A stretch of 64,000 nt of DNA from Candidatus Synechococcus calcipolaris G9. Lineage in GTDB: Bacteria > Cyanobacteriota > Cyanobacteriia > Thermosynechococcales > Thermosynechococcaceae. Shown here in pieces: positions 35,984 to 44,253 of this stretch. Made by a program: the position numbers and the translations under genes. Position 1 is the first letter of the stretch; each line of letters begins with the position of its first letter. The notes beneath the pieces were generated by a model that saw nothing but the letters and a program-made list of their open reading frames with translations, was not told the DNA's origin and did not search any database. The stretch lies in the NCBI RefSeq assembly GCF_029582805.1, contig NZ_JAKKUT010000001.1:365068-429067 (forward strand), read 5' to 3'.

Positions 35984-36657
35984 GGCTTCCTAGGAAAGAG
36001 TAGGGCGGATGGATAAAAAAAGGGATGATGCTCTCTCCCTGGCTATGGCAGCGAGAAACCTGCCGTCACGTTCTACACCATGAACGCTAGGGGGAAGATA
36101 ATGTAAAAAAGCCCCGACTCTTAGGAGAATCTGAGCATTGGCTGTGGCAAATAGTCAGCGGGCGATCGCCCGTTAGTCTGTCATCTAAACTTTTGGGACG
36201 GATTAACCCCAAGGGGCAACCAGCACCGTTGGCCCAGGGCGATCGTCATCGGCAAAAACTTGATCTGCATTTAATAGCCTCCAGAGTCTAAGCGGGTACA
36301 AGGGCAAGACATTGAAGTACGAGCCAAGGACACTGACCAGGCCATCATTTTCAGTGAAAATGCTTCCTTTCAGTCTCCCCTCAATGCCTACGAAGTTAGC
36401 TGACGGGCTAGGACTGAGAGATGTCCCACTTAGATCCCTAATCTGTATTCCCAACCTGACATTGAAAATCACAGATTAGTCTTTCTAGGTTTACGCCCCA
36501 GGGTGTGGTTCCTCCGCTTCATCACTGTCATGGCTACATCGCCCATGAGTAGTAATGAACTAGGCTGACTTGCTTAAATTTTTAGACATCCTAGCATATA
36601 CAGCTTAACTTTTGACTTACTTTTTTTTGGTACGGCGGACTTGGGGTAGTCGTTTTT
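35984..36657. other. 674-base gap between transporter and FHA-kinase genes
   Basis: This is the longest gap in the window. It holds a plus-strand coding-like stretch with a probable frameshift (36091-36403), a minus-strand hairpin followed by a run of T (about 36105-36143) that may end kinase transcripts, and an extended HIP1 palindrome near 36163. A minus-strand frame at 36203-36472 looks like a shadow. The last ~180 bases show nothing I can name. Confidence 0.5.
36091..36403 (+). pseudogene. Unrecognised frameshifted coding remnant
   Basis: One plus-strand frame reads GEDNVKKPRLLGESEHWLWQ and continues through SKLLGRINPKGQPAPLAQ to HLIASRV and a stop. A second frame takes over at about 36285 with VQGQDIEVRAKDTDQAIIFS, then NAYEVS and a TGA at 36401-36403. 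Both halves have protein-like composition and join at a point where one base change would restore a single frame. I do not recognise the family and see no good start codon. It may be a dead gene. Confidence 0.35.
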
Positions 36658-37875
36658 TCAGGATGGTAAACAGGCCCGTAGAGCTTGAGCTAAGACAAGG
36701 GCCGTAGGATAGCGATCGATCAGGCGGGGTTCTGTGGCCTGATGAATCACTTGACGCAAGGGTTCGGGGATACTCGATTCCTCTAGAATTTGTAGGCGGT
36801 GTACCCCTTGACGGTGGCGATAAAACCGAATTGGACTATCCCCCATCAGTAAAAAGACGAGGGTTGCGCCCACGGCATAAATATCGGACTGGGTATGGGG
36901 ATTTCCCATCATTTGCTCTGGGGCACTGTAGCCTTCTACGGCAATCCGAGTTCCGGGGGAATGGCCCGCTTCCTTCACCGCCCCAAAGTCAATTAATACC
37001 ACTTGATTGTCCCGCGATCGCACCAGAAGATTACTGGGCTTAAGATCTCGATGGATAACAGGCGGGTCTTGGCCATGGATATAGTCTAGGATGCCGCAGG
37101 CCTGTAACATCCACTGAATGGCTTGGACAGGATCCACCGGCCCATTGCGAAGCACCCACCGCTCTAAATCCAGACCATGGATGAGTTCCATGACCAGATA
37201 TTTTTTGTTATTCTCGACAAAGTAATCATAAAATGTTGGAATCCCAGCATAACAGAGAGATTGCAAAATCCGGGCTTCCCGCTCAAATAGTTCCTGGGCC
37301 TTCTCGACCGATTCCATATCTGCCCGTAGCTCTTTGAGTACCCGCACTTCTGGTAAGCCTTTGCGGGGCGAGGGTTCAGTATGTTGCTGACAAACTAAAT
37401 AGGTTGTTCCCATCCCACCGTGGCCCAAAAGTCGCAGCACTTGATAATCCCGAATTGTCCGCTGGACATTGAGGGGTTCGCCACAGTGAATACAAAACAA
37501 ATTCCCTGGCACATTCCCCACATGGGTACATCCCGCCAAGGTAGGGGCACTTCGTTTTTGGTGCTGCTCCAGAAACTGAATAATGGGCCCCGTCGCCCCC
37601 AGTTGCAGTAAGCTGCCGTTGGATAACGTGCCTTCACTGACAAGTTTGCCATCTAAAAATGTGCCCATGGTGCCACAACTCTTCAGATACCAGCGACCCA
37701 GGTTTTCGGGATCTCGATAGCAAGCTAATTCAGTGTGATACCGGCCGATTAAAATGTCATTCAAAATTACATCATTATCCGCTGCCCGCCCAATTCGGAT
37801 TAACGTTTTCAGGGGAAACCGCCATGTTTTAACTGGCGTGCGCTTCCAAGGGTCTAAGAGGTGCAGGATAATCAC
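36658..37875 (-). CDS. Ser/Thr protein kinase with N-terminal FHA domain and zinc ribbon
   Basis: A 405-residue kinase. Residues ~20-100 form an FHA domain (IGRAADNDVIL, then GRYHTEL with His47), which binds phosphothreonine. A zinc-ribbon-like motif follows with Cys116, Cys128 and Cys131 (CIHCGEPL). The kinase domain starts near 143: glycine loop GHGGMG, Lys181 (VLKEL), HRDLKPSN with Asp277, and DFGAVK with Asp297. The EGYSAPEQM segment is the usual P+1 region. It ends soon after the catalytic domain, with no membrane anchor. It lies 55 bases after a PP2C phosphatase gene, so the two likely form a reversible phosphorylation pair. Confidence 0.92.
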   Translation of the reverse strand: MIILHLLDPWKRTPVKTWRFPLKTLIRIGRAADNDVILNDILIGRYHTELACYRDPENLGRWYLKSCGTMGTFLDGKLVSEGTLSNGSLLQLGATGPIIQFLEQHQKRSAPTLAGCTHVGNVPGNLFCIHCGEPLNVQRTIRDYQVLRLLGHGGMGTTYLVCQQHTEPSPRKGLPEVRVLKELRADMESVEKAQELFEREARILQSLCYAGIPTFYDYFVENNKKYLVMELIHGLDLERWVLRNGPVDPVQAIQWMLQACGILDYIHGQDPPVIHRDLKPSNLLVRSRDNQVVLIDFGAVKEAGHSPGTRIAVEGYSAPEQMMGNPHTQSDIYAVGATLVFLLMGDSPIRFYRHRQGVHRLQILEESSIPEPLRQVIHQATEPRLIDRYPTALVLAQALRACLPS

Positions 37876-37930
37876 AGTGCTAAAACGAGATAATCGGACA
37901 TTAATTAAAGCGTGAATTAAAATAAATAAC

Positions 37931-40072
37931 TTAAAACAAATAATTAAGTTGCGATCGCAGTTTCATGCGGGCAGCAATCACCGTTAAATTATCATGACCA
38001 TTAAATTCATTCCCCAATTGAACGAGTTGATAGACTCCCTGGCGTAAATCCGCCTTAAAATCTAGCATAGGTAGGATATGACTCACCACATGGGATTCTA
38101 AGCAACGATTATCCGTCAAACCATCGGAGCAAAGTAACAGCAGGGTATCCTCGTGAACCTCAATATCATAAACATCGGGAGATAGGGCATTGCTATTCCG
38201 GGGGCCAAGGGCCTGGGTGAGTTGGTAGGCATCGGGGCGACCATAGGCAATCTCTGGCTCAACCCCCTGTTGAATAAATCGCTGCCCTACTTCATGATCC
38301 ACGGTAATTTGTTCTAGACCTAGGCGTTTACTAAATCGATAGACACGACTATCACCAACATGGCCAATGCGGATCATAGAACCCTGAACAAGGGCGGCAA
38401 TCAAGGTGGTTCCCATGCGGCCACTGCCGGTCTTGGATTTATCTTCATTCACACTGAAAATAGCTTGGTTAGCTCGCAAAATCCCTTCTCGAAATAGGGT
38501 GGCATCGGGTAACGGGGATTGCCACGGCCAAAACTCTTCAAAATAATCACATAGGGTTTTAGCCGCCAAGGAACTGGCAACTTCCCCCTCGGCGTGGCCG
38601 CCCATCCCATCGCAGACAATATACAACCCCTCCGCCTGAACCTGCTGACCACTGGAGGTAAACCATTGTTTTTGACGATTATGAATTAGGAAAAAGTCTT
38701 CGTTGTGGTGTCGTTCACGACCGGTATCGGTATGGCCGAAAACTTCTAGGCAAACCACCTGCTTGGGTAAAACTGCGGTGGGGGCATCATCGGCGGCGGT
38801 GGCATCCTCCAACTCATCCATTGTCAGGATGCCCATATCCTCCTCATCTGGACTGATATCCCCCGTGTCATCCTCTATATCTGCCCCATCCCCGCCATCT
38901 ATTTCATCTCTTTCATCAATAATTTCATTGGTATCCCTTGCCCCCATATCCTCCCCAATCTCTGTGTCTAAGGAGAGGAGAAGATCACTTTGCAGGGTTT
39001 CCGCCAAATCATCCAAAAGGTTTTGCAACTCTAAAATACTCGTCACTGGCTGACTGGCGAGACAGGCTAGAAGGGGCGAAAAAGAGGTCTGACGGCGAGG
39101 GGTGGTCAGTTCAAAGAGTTTTTGCCATGCCTTGACCAAGGGTAATTGCTGCTCAGGCACAATGCGACGAACACCAATGACCTGCTCGACGAATTCCGGG
39201 GTGGGGTCGGAAATGGGATCAAAGGACAACTGGCGCAGATAAAGGGTGCGATCGCTGCGGACACAAATATTATCCTCAATGATCAAGGAGGCACTACAGC
39301 CCCAGGGTTCTAGCCCCTGCCAAATCTCAAGCATATCCTCTAGCCAACGGAAGATTGCCTGATCGGGAATGGTTTCATCGCGCCACAGTTGACTTAGGGG
39401 TTGGGCCTGGGGATCAAATCCCAACGCCACACCCTGGCATTTGCCGGTTAACTTATCAATGGAATGATTGTCTGTCCAAATATCATGGAGTTCGGGGATG
39501 GTCTCTGGCATCAGTAAATGTAGGGTGAGATAGGCCACTCCCAGGGGGCTGAACTCAGGAACATAGCATTGAAATTGCTTAATGATCTGTTCGGGTTCGC
39601 TGGGATCCAATTCATGGCCCCACTGACTGAGGCTCTCCAACACCGGGGCGATCGCCGTGGGCCAATCCGGGGTCATATCTTCAACAAACTGGGGTTGATC
39701 TTCGGGTAAACCCGCTTGATAGCGACGGTAGCGTTGTTGGGGATCGGCGTAGAGGGGCGTACTGGGAGGTTGGGTGTCCTCGTCAATTTCTACTTCAGTG
39801 ACTCCCCTGTGGGCACAGTTTAGCCAAAAATTGTTTACTTCATCGGGGTAAATAACGGTCCACCAGTAGGAGGGAGGATTGTCCTCCGGAGATTGATCGA
39901 CATCCGCAGATTCAGTAGATTCCAATGCAGATTGTTCTGGAGATTGTTCAGTATCGTATTGGGATTGCGCCGCCATAGATTCTGCCGCCGTAGATTCTAA
40001 AGTTGGTTCGGTAGGAACGTCACGATTATTATTCATTGTAGGTACGGCTCTGGACGCATCAGTAGAAGGCAC
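37931..40072 (-). CDS. PP2C-type Ser/Thr phosphatase with long N-terminal region
   Basis: A 713-residue protein if started at GTG 40072; an ATG at 40036 would give 701. Neither has a clear ribosome site. Residues ~60-360 are an unrecognised domain, followed by an acidic linker (~370-430). The PP2C domain begins near 443 with HTDTGRERHHNEDFF; metal-binding residues include Asp488 (VCDGMGGH), Asp650 (CSDGLTD) and Asp694 (GHDNLTV), and GHVGDSRVYR is present. It should remove phosphate from Ser/Thr, plausibly on targets of the adjacent FHA kinase or on the kinase itself. The N-terminal Gln/Glu/Ser-rich 50 residues look disordered. Confidence 0.92.
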   Translation of the reverse strand: MPSTDASRAVPTMNNNRDVPTEPTLESTAAESMAAQSQYDTEQSPEQSALESTESADVDQSPEDNPPSYWWTVIYPDEVNNFWLNCAHRGVTEVEIDEDTQPPSTPLYADPQQRYRRYQAGLPEDQPQFVEDMTPDWPTAIAPVLESLSQWGHELDPSEPEQIIKQFQCYVPEFSPLGVAYLTLHLLMPETIPELHDIWTDNHSIDKLTGKCQGVALGFDPQAQPLSQLWRDETIPDQAIFRWLEDMLEIWQGLEPWGCSASLIIEDNICVRSDRTLYLRQLSFDPISDPTPEFVEQVIGVRRIVPEQQLPLVKAWQKLFELTTPRRQTSFSPLLACLASQPVTSILELQNLLDDLAETLQSDLLLSLDTEIGEDMGARDTNEIIDERDEIDGGDGADIEDDTGDISPDEEDMGILTMDELEDATAADDAPTAVLPKQVVCLEVFGHTDTGRERHHNEDFFLIHNRQKQWFTSSGQQVQAEGLYIVCDGMGGHAEGEVASSLAAKTLCDYFEEFWPWQSPLPDATLFREGILRANQAIFSVNEDKSKTGSGRMGTTLIAALVQGSMIRIGHVGDSRVYRFSKRLGLEQITVDHEVGQRFIQQGVEPEIAYGRPDAYQLTQALGPRNSNALSPDVYDIEVHEDTLLLLCSDGLTDNRCLESHVVSHILPMLDFKADLRQGVYQLVQLGNEFNGHDNLTVIAARMKLRSQLNYLF

Positions 40073-40227
40073 AAATAGGGTTGCATAGAAGATCTATTAA
40101 AAACAGGGAGTAGATTTTATTGTATAGCGATCGCCCGAACCATCTGACCCTTCCTTAAGAATCCGCTAAAATTAGGCCATAATATTCACCCAGCCCTATT
40201 CATAACTATTAAGGAGCGTTCTACTCT

Positions 40228-42333
40228 GTGGTTGCTGCCCTTTCCTCAATTCAAACCGAAAATCCACTATTACGGGGTCAAGGCTTTCCGCCCTTTGACG
40301 ACATTAAAGCCGATCATGTGGAACCTGCGGTTACCATCCTTCTGGCCAATCTTCGCCAGGAACTAGAGGAACTAGAGCAACGGGTTCAACCCACCTGGGA
40401 GCATCTAGTGGAGCCATTGGATCACTTGGGCGATCGCCTGAGTTGGATCTGGGGAATTGTGAATCACTTGACAGGGGTGAAAAATAGCCCGGAACTTCGG
40501 CAGGCCTACGAACAGGTTCAACCCCAAGTCGTAGAATTTTATACGGAACTGGCCCAGTCCCAACCCCTTTACTACACCTTTAAGGCTCTGCGGGATAGCC
40601 CAGAATTTAGCGGCCTCACGCCAGCCCAACAACGGATTGTTATCGCCGCCATCCGCAATGCCGAGCATACGGGGGTGAGTCTGACCGGCGCAGCCAAGGA
40701 ACGGTTTAATCAGATCCAACAACGCCTGGCGGAACTGGGTACCCAATTTTCTAACCATGTTCTGGATGCCACAAAGGCCTTTCGCCTCAAACTCACCCAA
40801 GCCGATGAGATTGCCGGTTTACCCCCCAGTTTATTGGCCTTAGCAGCCCAAACTGCCCGATCCGATGGGGAAGCCAACGCCACACCCGAAACCGGCCCCT
40901 GGCATATCACCTTAGACTTCCCCAGTTTTGGCCCCTTTTTACAGCACAGCCAACGCCGAGATCTGCGGAAACAAGTGTATCGGGCCTACATTAGCCGGGC
41001 CGCCAGTGGTGAATTAGATAACTTGCCCATTTTGGAGCAAATTTTAGCCCTGCGCCGGGAAGAGGCCCAACTCCTTGGCTTTGAAACCTATGCTGACCTT
41101 AGTTTAGATAGCAAGATGGCCAGTAGTGTCAGTGCAGTGGAAACCCTCTTAGAGGATCTGCGCCGAGTCAGCTATCCAGCCGCCAAGGTCGAGCTAGACC
41201 AACTCCAGGCCTTTGCCCAAGAGCATGGAGAGACGGAACCCTTGCAGCACTGGGATATGGGTTACTGGGCCGAGCGACAGCGGGAAGCTCTTTTTGCCTT
41301 CAATGATGAGGAATTACGTCCCTATTTTCCCCTGCCCCAGGTCTTAGAGGGCCTGTTTGGCTTAGTGGAGCGGCTGTTTGGCGTGCAGATTGTGCCTGGG
41401 GATGGTCAAGCCCCTGTGTGGCATCCCGATGTCCGCTTTTTTACCATCCAAGATGAAAACCACGTCACCATTGCCCATTTTTATTTGGATCCCTATAGCC
41501 GTCCAGCGGAAAAACGGGGCGGAGCCTGGATGGATGACTGTTGGGGTCGGGCTAAGGTACGCCAAGGAACTCAGTGGCAGACCCGTTTACCCGTTGCCTA
41601 TCTTATTTGTAATCAAACCCCCCCGGTGGATGACAAACCCAGCTTGATGACCTTTGGGGAGGTGGAGACCCTCTTCCATGAGTTTGGCCACGGCTTGCAG
41701 CATATGCTCACCCAGGTGGATGAAGCCGGAGCCGCAGGGATTAACAATATCGAATGGGATGCGGTGGAATTGCCCAGCCAGTTCATGGAAAACTGGTGTT
41801 ACCATCGCCCCACCCTCTTTGGCATGGCCCGACATTATCAAACCGGGGAACCCCTGCCGGAACATTACTACGAAAAACTCCTGGCGGCCCGCACCTATCG
41901 CAGTGGTAGCGCTATGCTGCGCCAACTCAACTTTAGCTTGTTAGATATTGAATTACACTATCGTTATCGTCCGGGTTCCGGGGAAACGGCCCTGGATGTG
42001 CGCGATCGCCTCGCTCCCCTAACAACGGTTTTACCTCCCCTGAAGGATGATGCCTTTCTCTGTAGTTTTGGTCATATTTTTGCCGGTGGGTATGCGGCCG
42101 GATACTACAGCTATAAGTGGGCCGAAGTCTTGAGTGCCGATGCCTTTGCCGCCTTTGAAGAAGTGGGCTTAGACAATGACTCAGGAATCGCTGAGACGGG
42201 GCGACGGTTTCGGGATACGGTCTTAGCCCTAGGTGGAAGTTTGCCCCCAATGGATGTGTTTAAGGCATTTCGTGGCCGGGAGCCGAGTACGGAACCCCTA
42301 TTGCGTCACAGTGGACTTTTAACGGCAAAATAA
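40228..42333 (+). CDS. prlC: Oligopeptidase A-type metallopeptidase (M3 family)
   Basis: A 701-residue cytosolic zinc peptidase that cleaves short peptides, including released signal peptides in E. coli. The zinc motif is HEFGHGLQHML, with the third ligand downstream in NIEWDAVELPSQFMENW. The N-terminal helical half starts with NPLLRGQGFPPFDDIKADHV, as in PrlC/OpdA. I use the GTG at 40228, preceded by AAGGAG eleven bases away. It is 155 bases from the divergent PP2C gene. No signal peptide. Confidence 0.94.
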   Translation: MVAALSSIQTENPLLRGQGFPPFDDIKADHVEPAVTILLANLRQELEELEQRVQPTWEHLVEPLDHLGDRLSWIWGIVNHLTGVKNSPELRQAYEQVQPQVVEFYTELAQSQPLYYTFKALRDSPEFSGLTPAQQRIVIAAIRNAEHTGVSLTGAAKERFNQIQQRLAELGTQFSNHVLDATKAFRLKLTQADEIAGLPPSLLALAAQTARSDGEANATPETGPWHITLDFPSFGPFLQHSQRRDLRKQVYRAYISRAASGELDNLPILEQILALRREEAQLLGFETYADLSLDSKMASSVSAVETLLEDLRRVSYPAAKVELDQLQAFAQEHGETEPLQHWDMGYWAERQREALFAFNDEELRPYFPLPQVLEGLFGLVERLFGVQIVPGDGQAPVWHPDVRFFTIQDENHVTIAHFYLDPYSRPAEKRGGAWMDDCWGRAKVRQGTQWQTRLPVAYLICNQTPPVDDKPSLMTFGEVETLFHEFGHGLQHMLTQVDEAGAAGINNIEWDAVELPSQFMENWCYHRPTLFGMARHYQTGEPLPEHYYEKLLAARTYRSGSAMLRQLNFSLLDIELHYRYRPGSGETALDVRDRLAPLTTVLPPLKDDAFLCSFGHIFAGGYAAGYYSYKWAEVLSADAFAAFEEVGLDNDSGIAETGRRFRDTVLALGGSLPPMDVFKAFRGREPSTEPLLRHSGLLTAK

Positions 42334-42334
42334 A

Positions 42335-42379
42335 ATAAACTTCCAGAATAATAAACTTCCAGAATAACGTTCCAGAATA
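42335..42379. repeat. Three copies of TTCCAGAATA, two inside a 16-bp tandem duplication
   Basis: ATAAACTTCCAGAATA occurs twice head to tail at 42335-42350 and 42351-42366. A third TTCCAGAATA follows at 42370-42379. The set fills the 70-base gap between the peptidase stop and the ctpA start, so it could be a repeated regulatory site or a slippage duplication. Confidence 0.9.
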
Positions 42380-42403
42380 TTGTAGGCAGGCAGGACAATT
42401 GCT

Positions 42404-43666
42404 ATGGTGAATCGATTGGGCGATCGCTGGCGGCGGATGGGTGCTTTCTTAGCCCTCATCTGTACCTTGATGGCGACGGGGTTAATATGGTCGTCCCCGG
42501 CCCTTGCCCTAACGGCGGAGCAAAAACTCTTTAATGAAGCCTGGCGAATCGTCAGCCAAGCCTACGTGGACGAGAGCTTTAATGGCCAGGATTGGTGGTC
42601 TGTGCGTCAAAAAGCCTTGAGCCAACCCCTGCCCGATCGTCCCTCCACCTATACCGCTATTCAAAAGATGTTGGCCAGCCTGGACGATCCCTTTACCCGC
42701 TTTTTACCACCCTCCCAATACCGCAGCTTACAAACCAGTACCAGTGGTGAACTCACCGGCGTGGGGCTGCAAATTAGCATCGATCCGGCCACGGGTATTC
42801 TGCAAATCATTGCCCCCATTGAAGGCTCACCCGCCGCCGCTGCTGGCCTGCAACCGGGCGATCTCATTCTTGCCATTGACCAAGTACCCACCCAAAGCCT
42901 CAGCCTGGATGAAGCTGCCGAAAAAATGCGTGGCCCTGCCGGAACCGTTGTCACCCTCAATGTTGCCCGTGGTTCTGGGGATGCCGCTGCCCAAAACCTG
43001 GAATTGACCCGTAGCCGTATTGAGATTAATCCCGTAGTTGCCGAACTGCGCCCCCAGGAGGATGGTCATCGACTCGGCTATATTCGCTTGACTCAGTTTA
43101 ATGGCGTTGCCACAGAGGAAATGGCCCAGGCCTTGCAAAAACTGGAACGGCAAGGGGCCGATCGCTACGTTCTGGATTTACGCAATAATCCCGGCGGATT
43201 GCTCCAGGCAGGGGTGGATATTGCCGAACTGTGGATGGAGCCAGGGGTAGTAGTTTATACCGTGGATCGTAAGGGTCTCTTAGGTAGTTTTAATACCACT
43301 CACCAACCCCTCACCAAGGATCCCCTCGTGGTTTTGGTGAATCAGGGAACTGCCAGTGCCAGTGAAATTTTGGCGGGTGCTTTGCAAGATACGGGGCGGG
43401 CCCAATTGGTGGGCGATCGCACCTTTGGTAAGGGGTCAATTCAGTCCCTATTTGATCTATCCGATGGGGCGGGGTTGGCCGTCACCATTGCCCACTACGA
43501 AACGCCGGCCCACCACAATATCAACAAAGTCGGCATTGAACCCGATCGCACTGTTAGTTTAAGGACTCCCCTGGGAATTAACGAAATTGCCTCCAATGCT
43601 GATTCTCAATATCAAGCGGCGATCGGTGTTTTAACAGATTTGGAAATGGTTGCAACCGGGGTTTGA
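42404..43666 (+). CDS. ctpA: C-terminal processing serine protease (S41 family, PDZ domain)
   Basis: A 420-residue exported protease. A signal peptide covers about residues 1-36, ending SSPALA. A PDZ domain (LTGVGLQISIDPATGILQII, then GDLILAIDQVP) is followed by the S41 domain: RLTQFNGVA, DLRNNPGGLLQAGVDIA, the nucleophile Ser in GTASASEILAGALQD, and the general-base Lys in FGKGSIQ. CtpA removes the C-terminal extension of photosystem II protein D1 in the thylakoid lumen; paralogues CtpB and CtpC have less clear targets, so the exact paralogue is not certain. It lies 70 bases after prlC. Confidence 0.92.
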   Translation: MVNRLGDRWRRMGAFLALICTLMATGLIWSSPALALTAEQKLFNEAWRIVSQAYVDESFNGQDWWSVRQKALSQPLPDRPSTYTAIQKMLASLDDPFTRFLPPSQYRSLQTSTSGELTGVGLQISIDPATGILQIIAPIEGSPAAAAGLQPGDLILAIDQVPTQSLSLDEAAEKMRGPAGTVVTLNVARGSGDAAAQNLELTRSRIEINPVVAELRPQEDGHRLGYIRLTQFNGVATEEMAQALQKLERQGADRYVLDLRNNPGGLLQAGVDIAELWMEPGVVVYTVDRKGLLGSFNTTHQPLTKDPLVVLVNQGTASASEILAGALQDTGRAQLVGDRTFGKGSIQSLFDLSDGAGLAVTIAHYETPAHHNINKVGIEPDRTVSLRTPLGINEIASNADSQYQAAIGVLTDLEMVATGV

Positions 43667-43799
43667 GCAGCTTAAGGGCATCTCGATTAATTCAAAATCC
43701 GAGGCGATCGCAAACGAGATTTCAATGATTTCAGCCTCTATTTTTAGCAGATCGAGTAATTTTTCGAGGTGCCCATCATTTTGGACTGGGAGGTTTATT

Positions 43800-44072
43800 C
43801 TAACCAGCGGGTCGCAGACCTTCAGGAACACAGGTAGCTACTGTTTCATAACCAACCACAAAAATTCCATCATCATCGTAAATTGGTTTCTGCCAAGAAG
43901 AGGGCTGTTGCCCTTCCGGACAGCGATCACGAAAACCAGTTGGGCCACCAATACCTGCTGGGCGAGTCGGAGATTGGTTTTGTCCCTGGATGCCAGAGGG
44001 TGAGGCAAAAGCGGCCGAACCAACGGATACAGCTAGAAGCAAGCTAATTGTTATCGGTTTAATCATTTTCAT
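43800..44072 (-). CDS. Small secreted protein with two cysteines, unknown
   Basis: A 90-residue protein from the ATG at 44072, chosen for the AGGAG seven bases upstream (44080-44084). It has a good signal peptide (MKMIKPITISLLLAVSVGSA, then AFA). The mature part of about 67 residues is rich in Gly, Pro and Gln and has two cysteines in similar settings, RCPEGQQP and TCVPEGLRP, which could form a disulphide. No family is recognised. It stands alone, facing ctpA tail to tail with a 133-base gap. Confidence 0.7.
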   Translation of the reverse strand: MKMIKPITISLLLAVSVGSAAFASPSGIQGQNQSPTRPAGIGGPTGFRDRCPEGQQPSSWQKPIYDDDGIFVVGYETVATCVPEGLRPAG

Positions 44073-44253
44073 TGTGAGTCTCCTGTAATTAATAGCGGTC
44101 AATGAACTCATAAATTAACTATCTCGAAATTTTCAGGTTCTTGCTGTGAGATGTCACACTGTCTCAAAATCAATTGATCACTGGATTAGGGTGATCCTGC
44201 TCCGAGATACTGCATCTTCCCCTGCAACCTATTTTTGTTTGTTGATTGGGTAA

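Noticed and set aside
36105-36143. Minus-strand hairpin with AGCC/GGCT outer stem and six T
   Set aside because: The stem is interrupted and it lies within the coding-like remnant; kept only as a possible terminator in the gap description.
36203-36472. 89-codon minus-strand frame in the large gap
   Set aside because: No recognisable motif, no ribosome site, and it overlaps a plus-strand stretch with more protein-like composition.
43631-43831. 66-codon minus-strand frame after ctpA (reads GHLEKLLDLLKIEAEIIEIS)
   Set aside because: The middle looks protein-like but the frame runs into ctpA at one end and into the secreted-protein gene at the other, with no start site; possibly a remnant, not supported enough.
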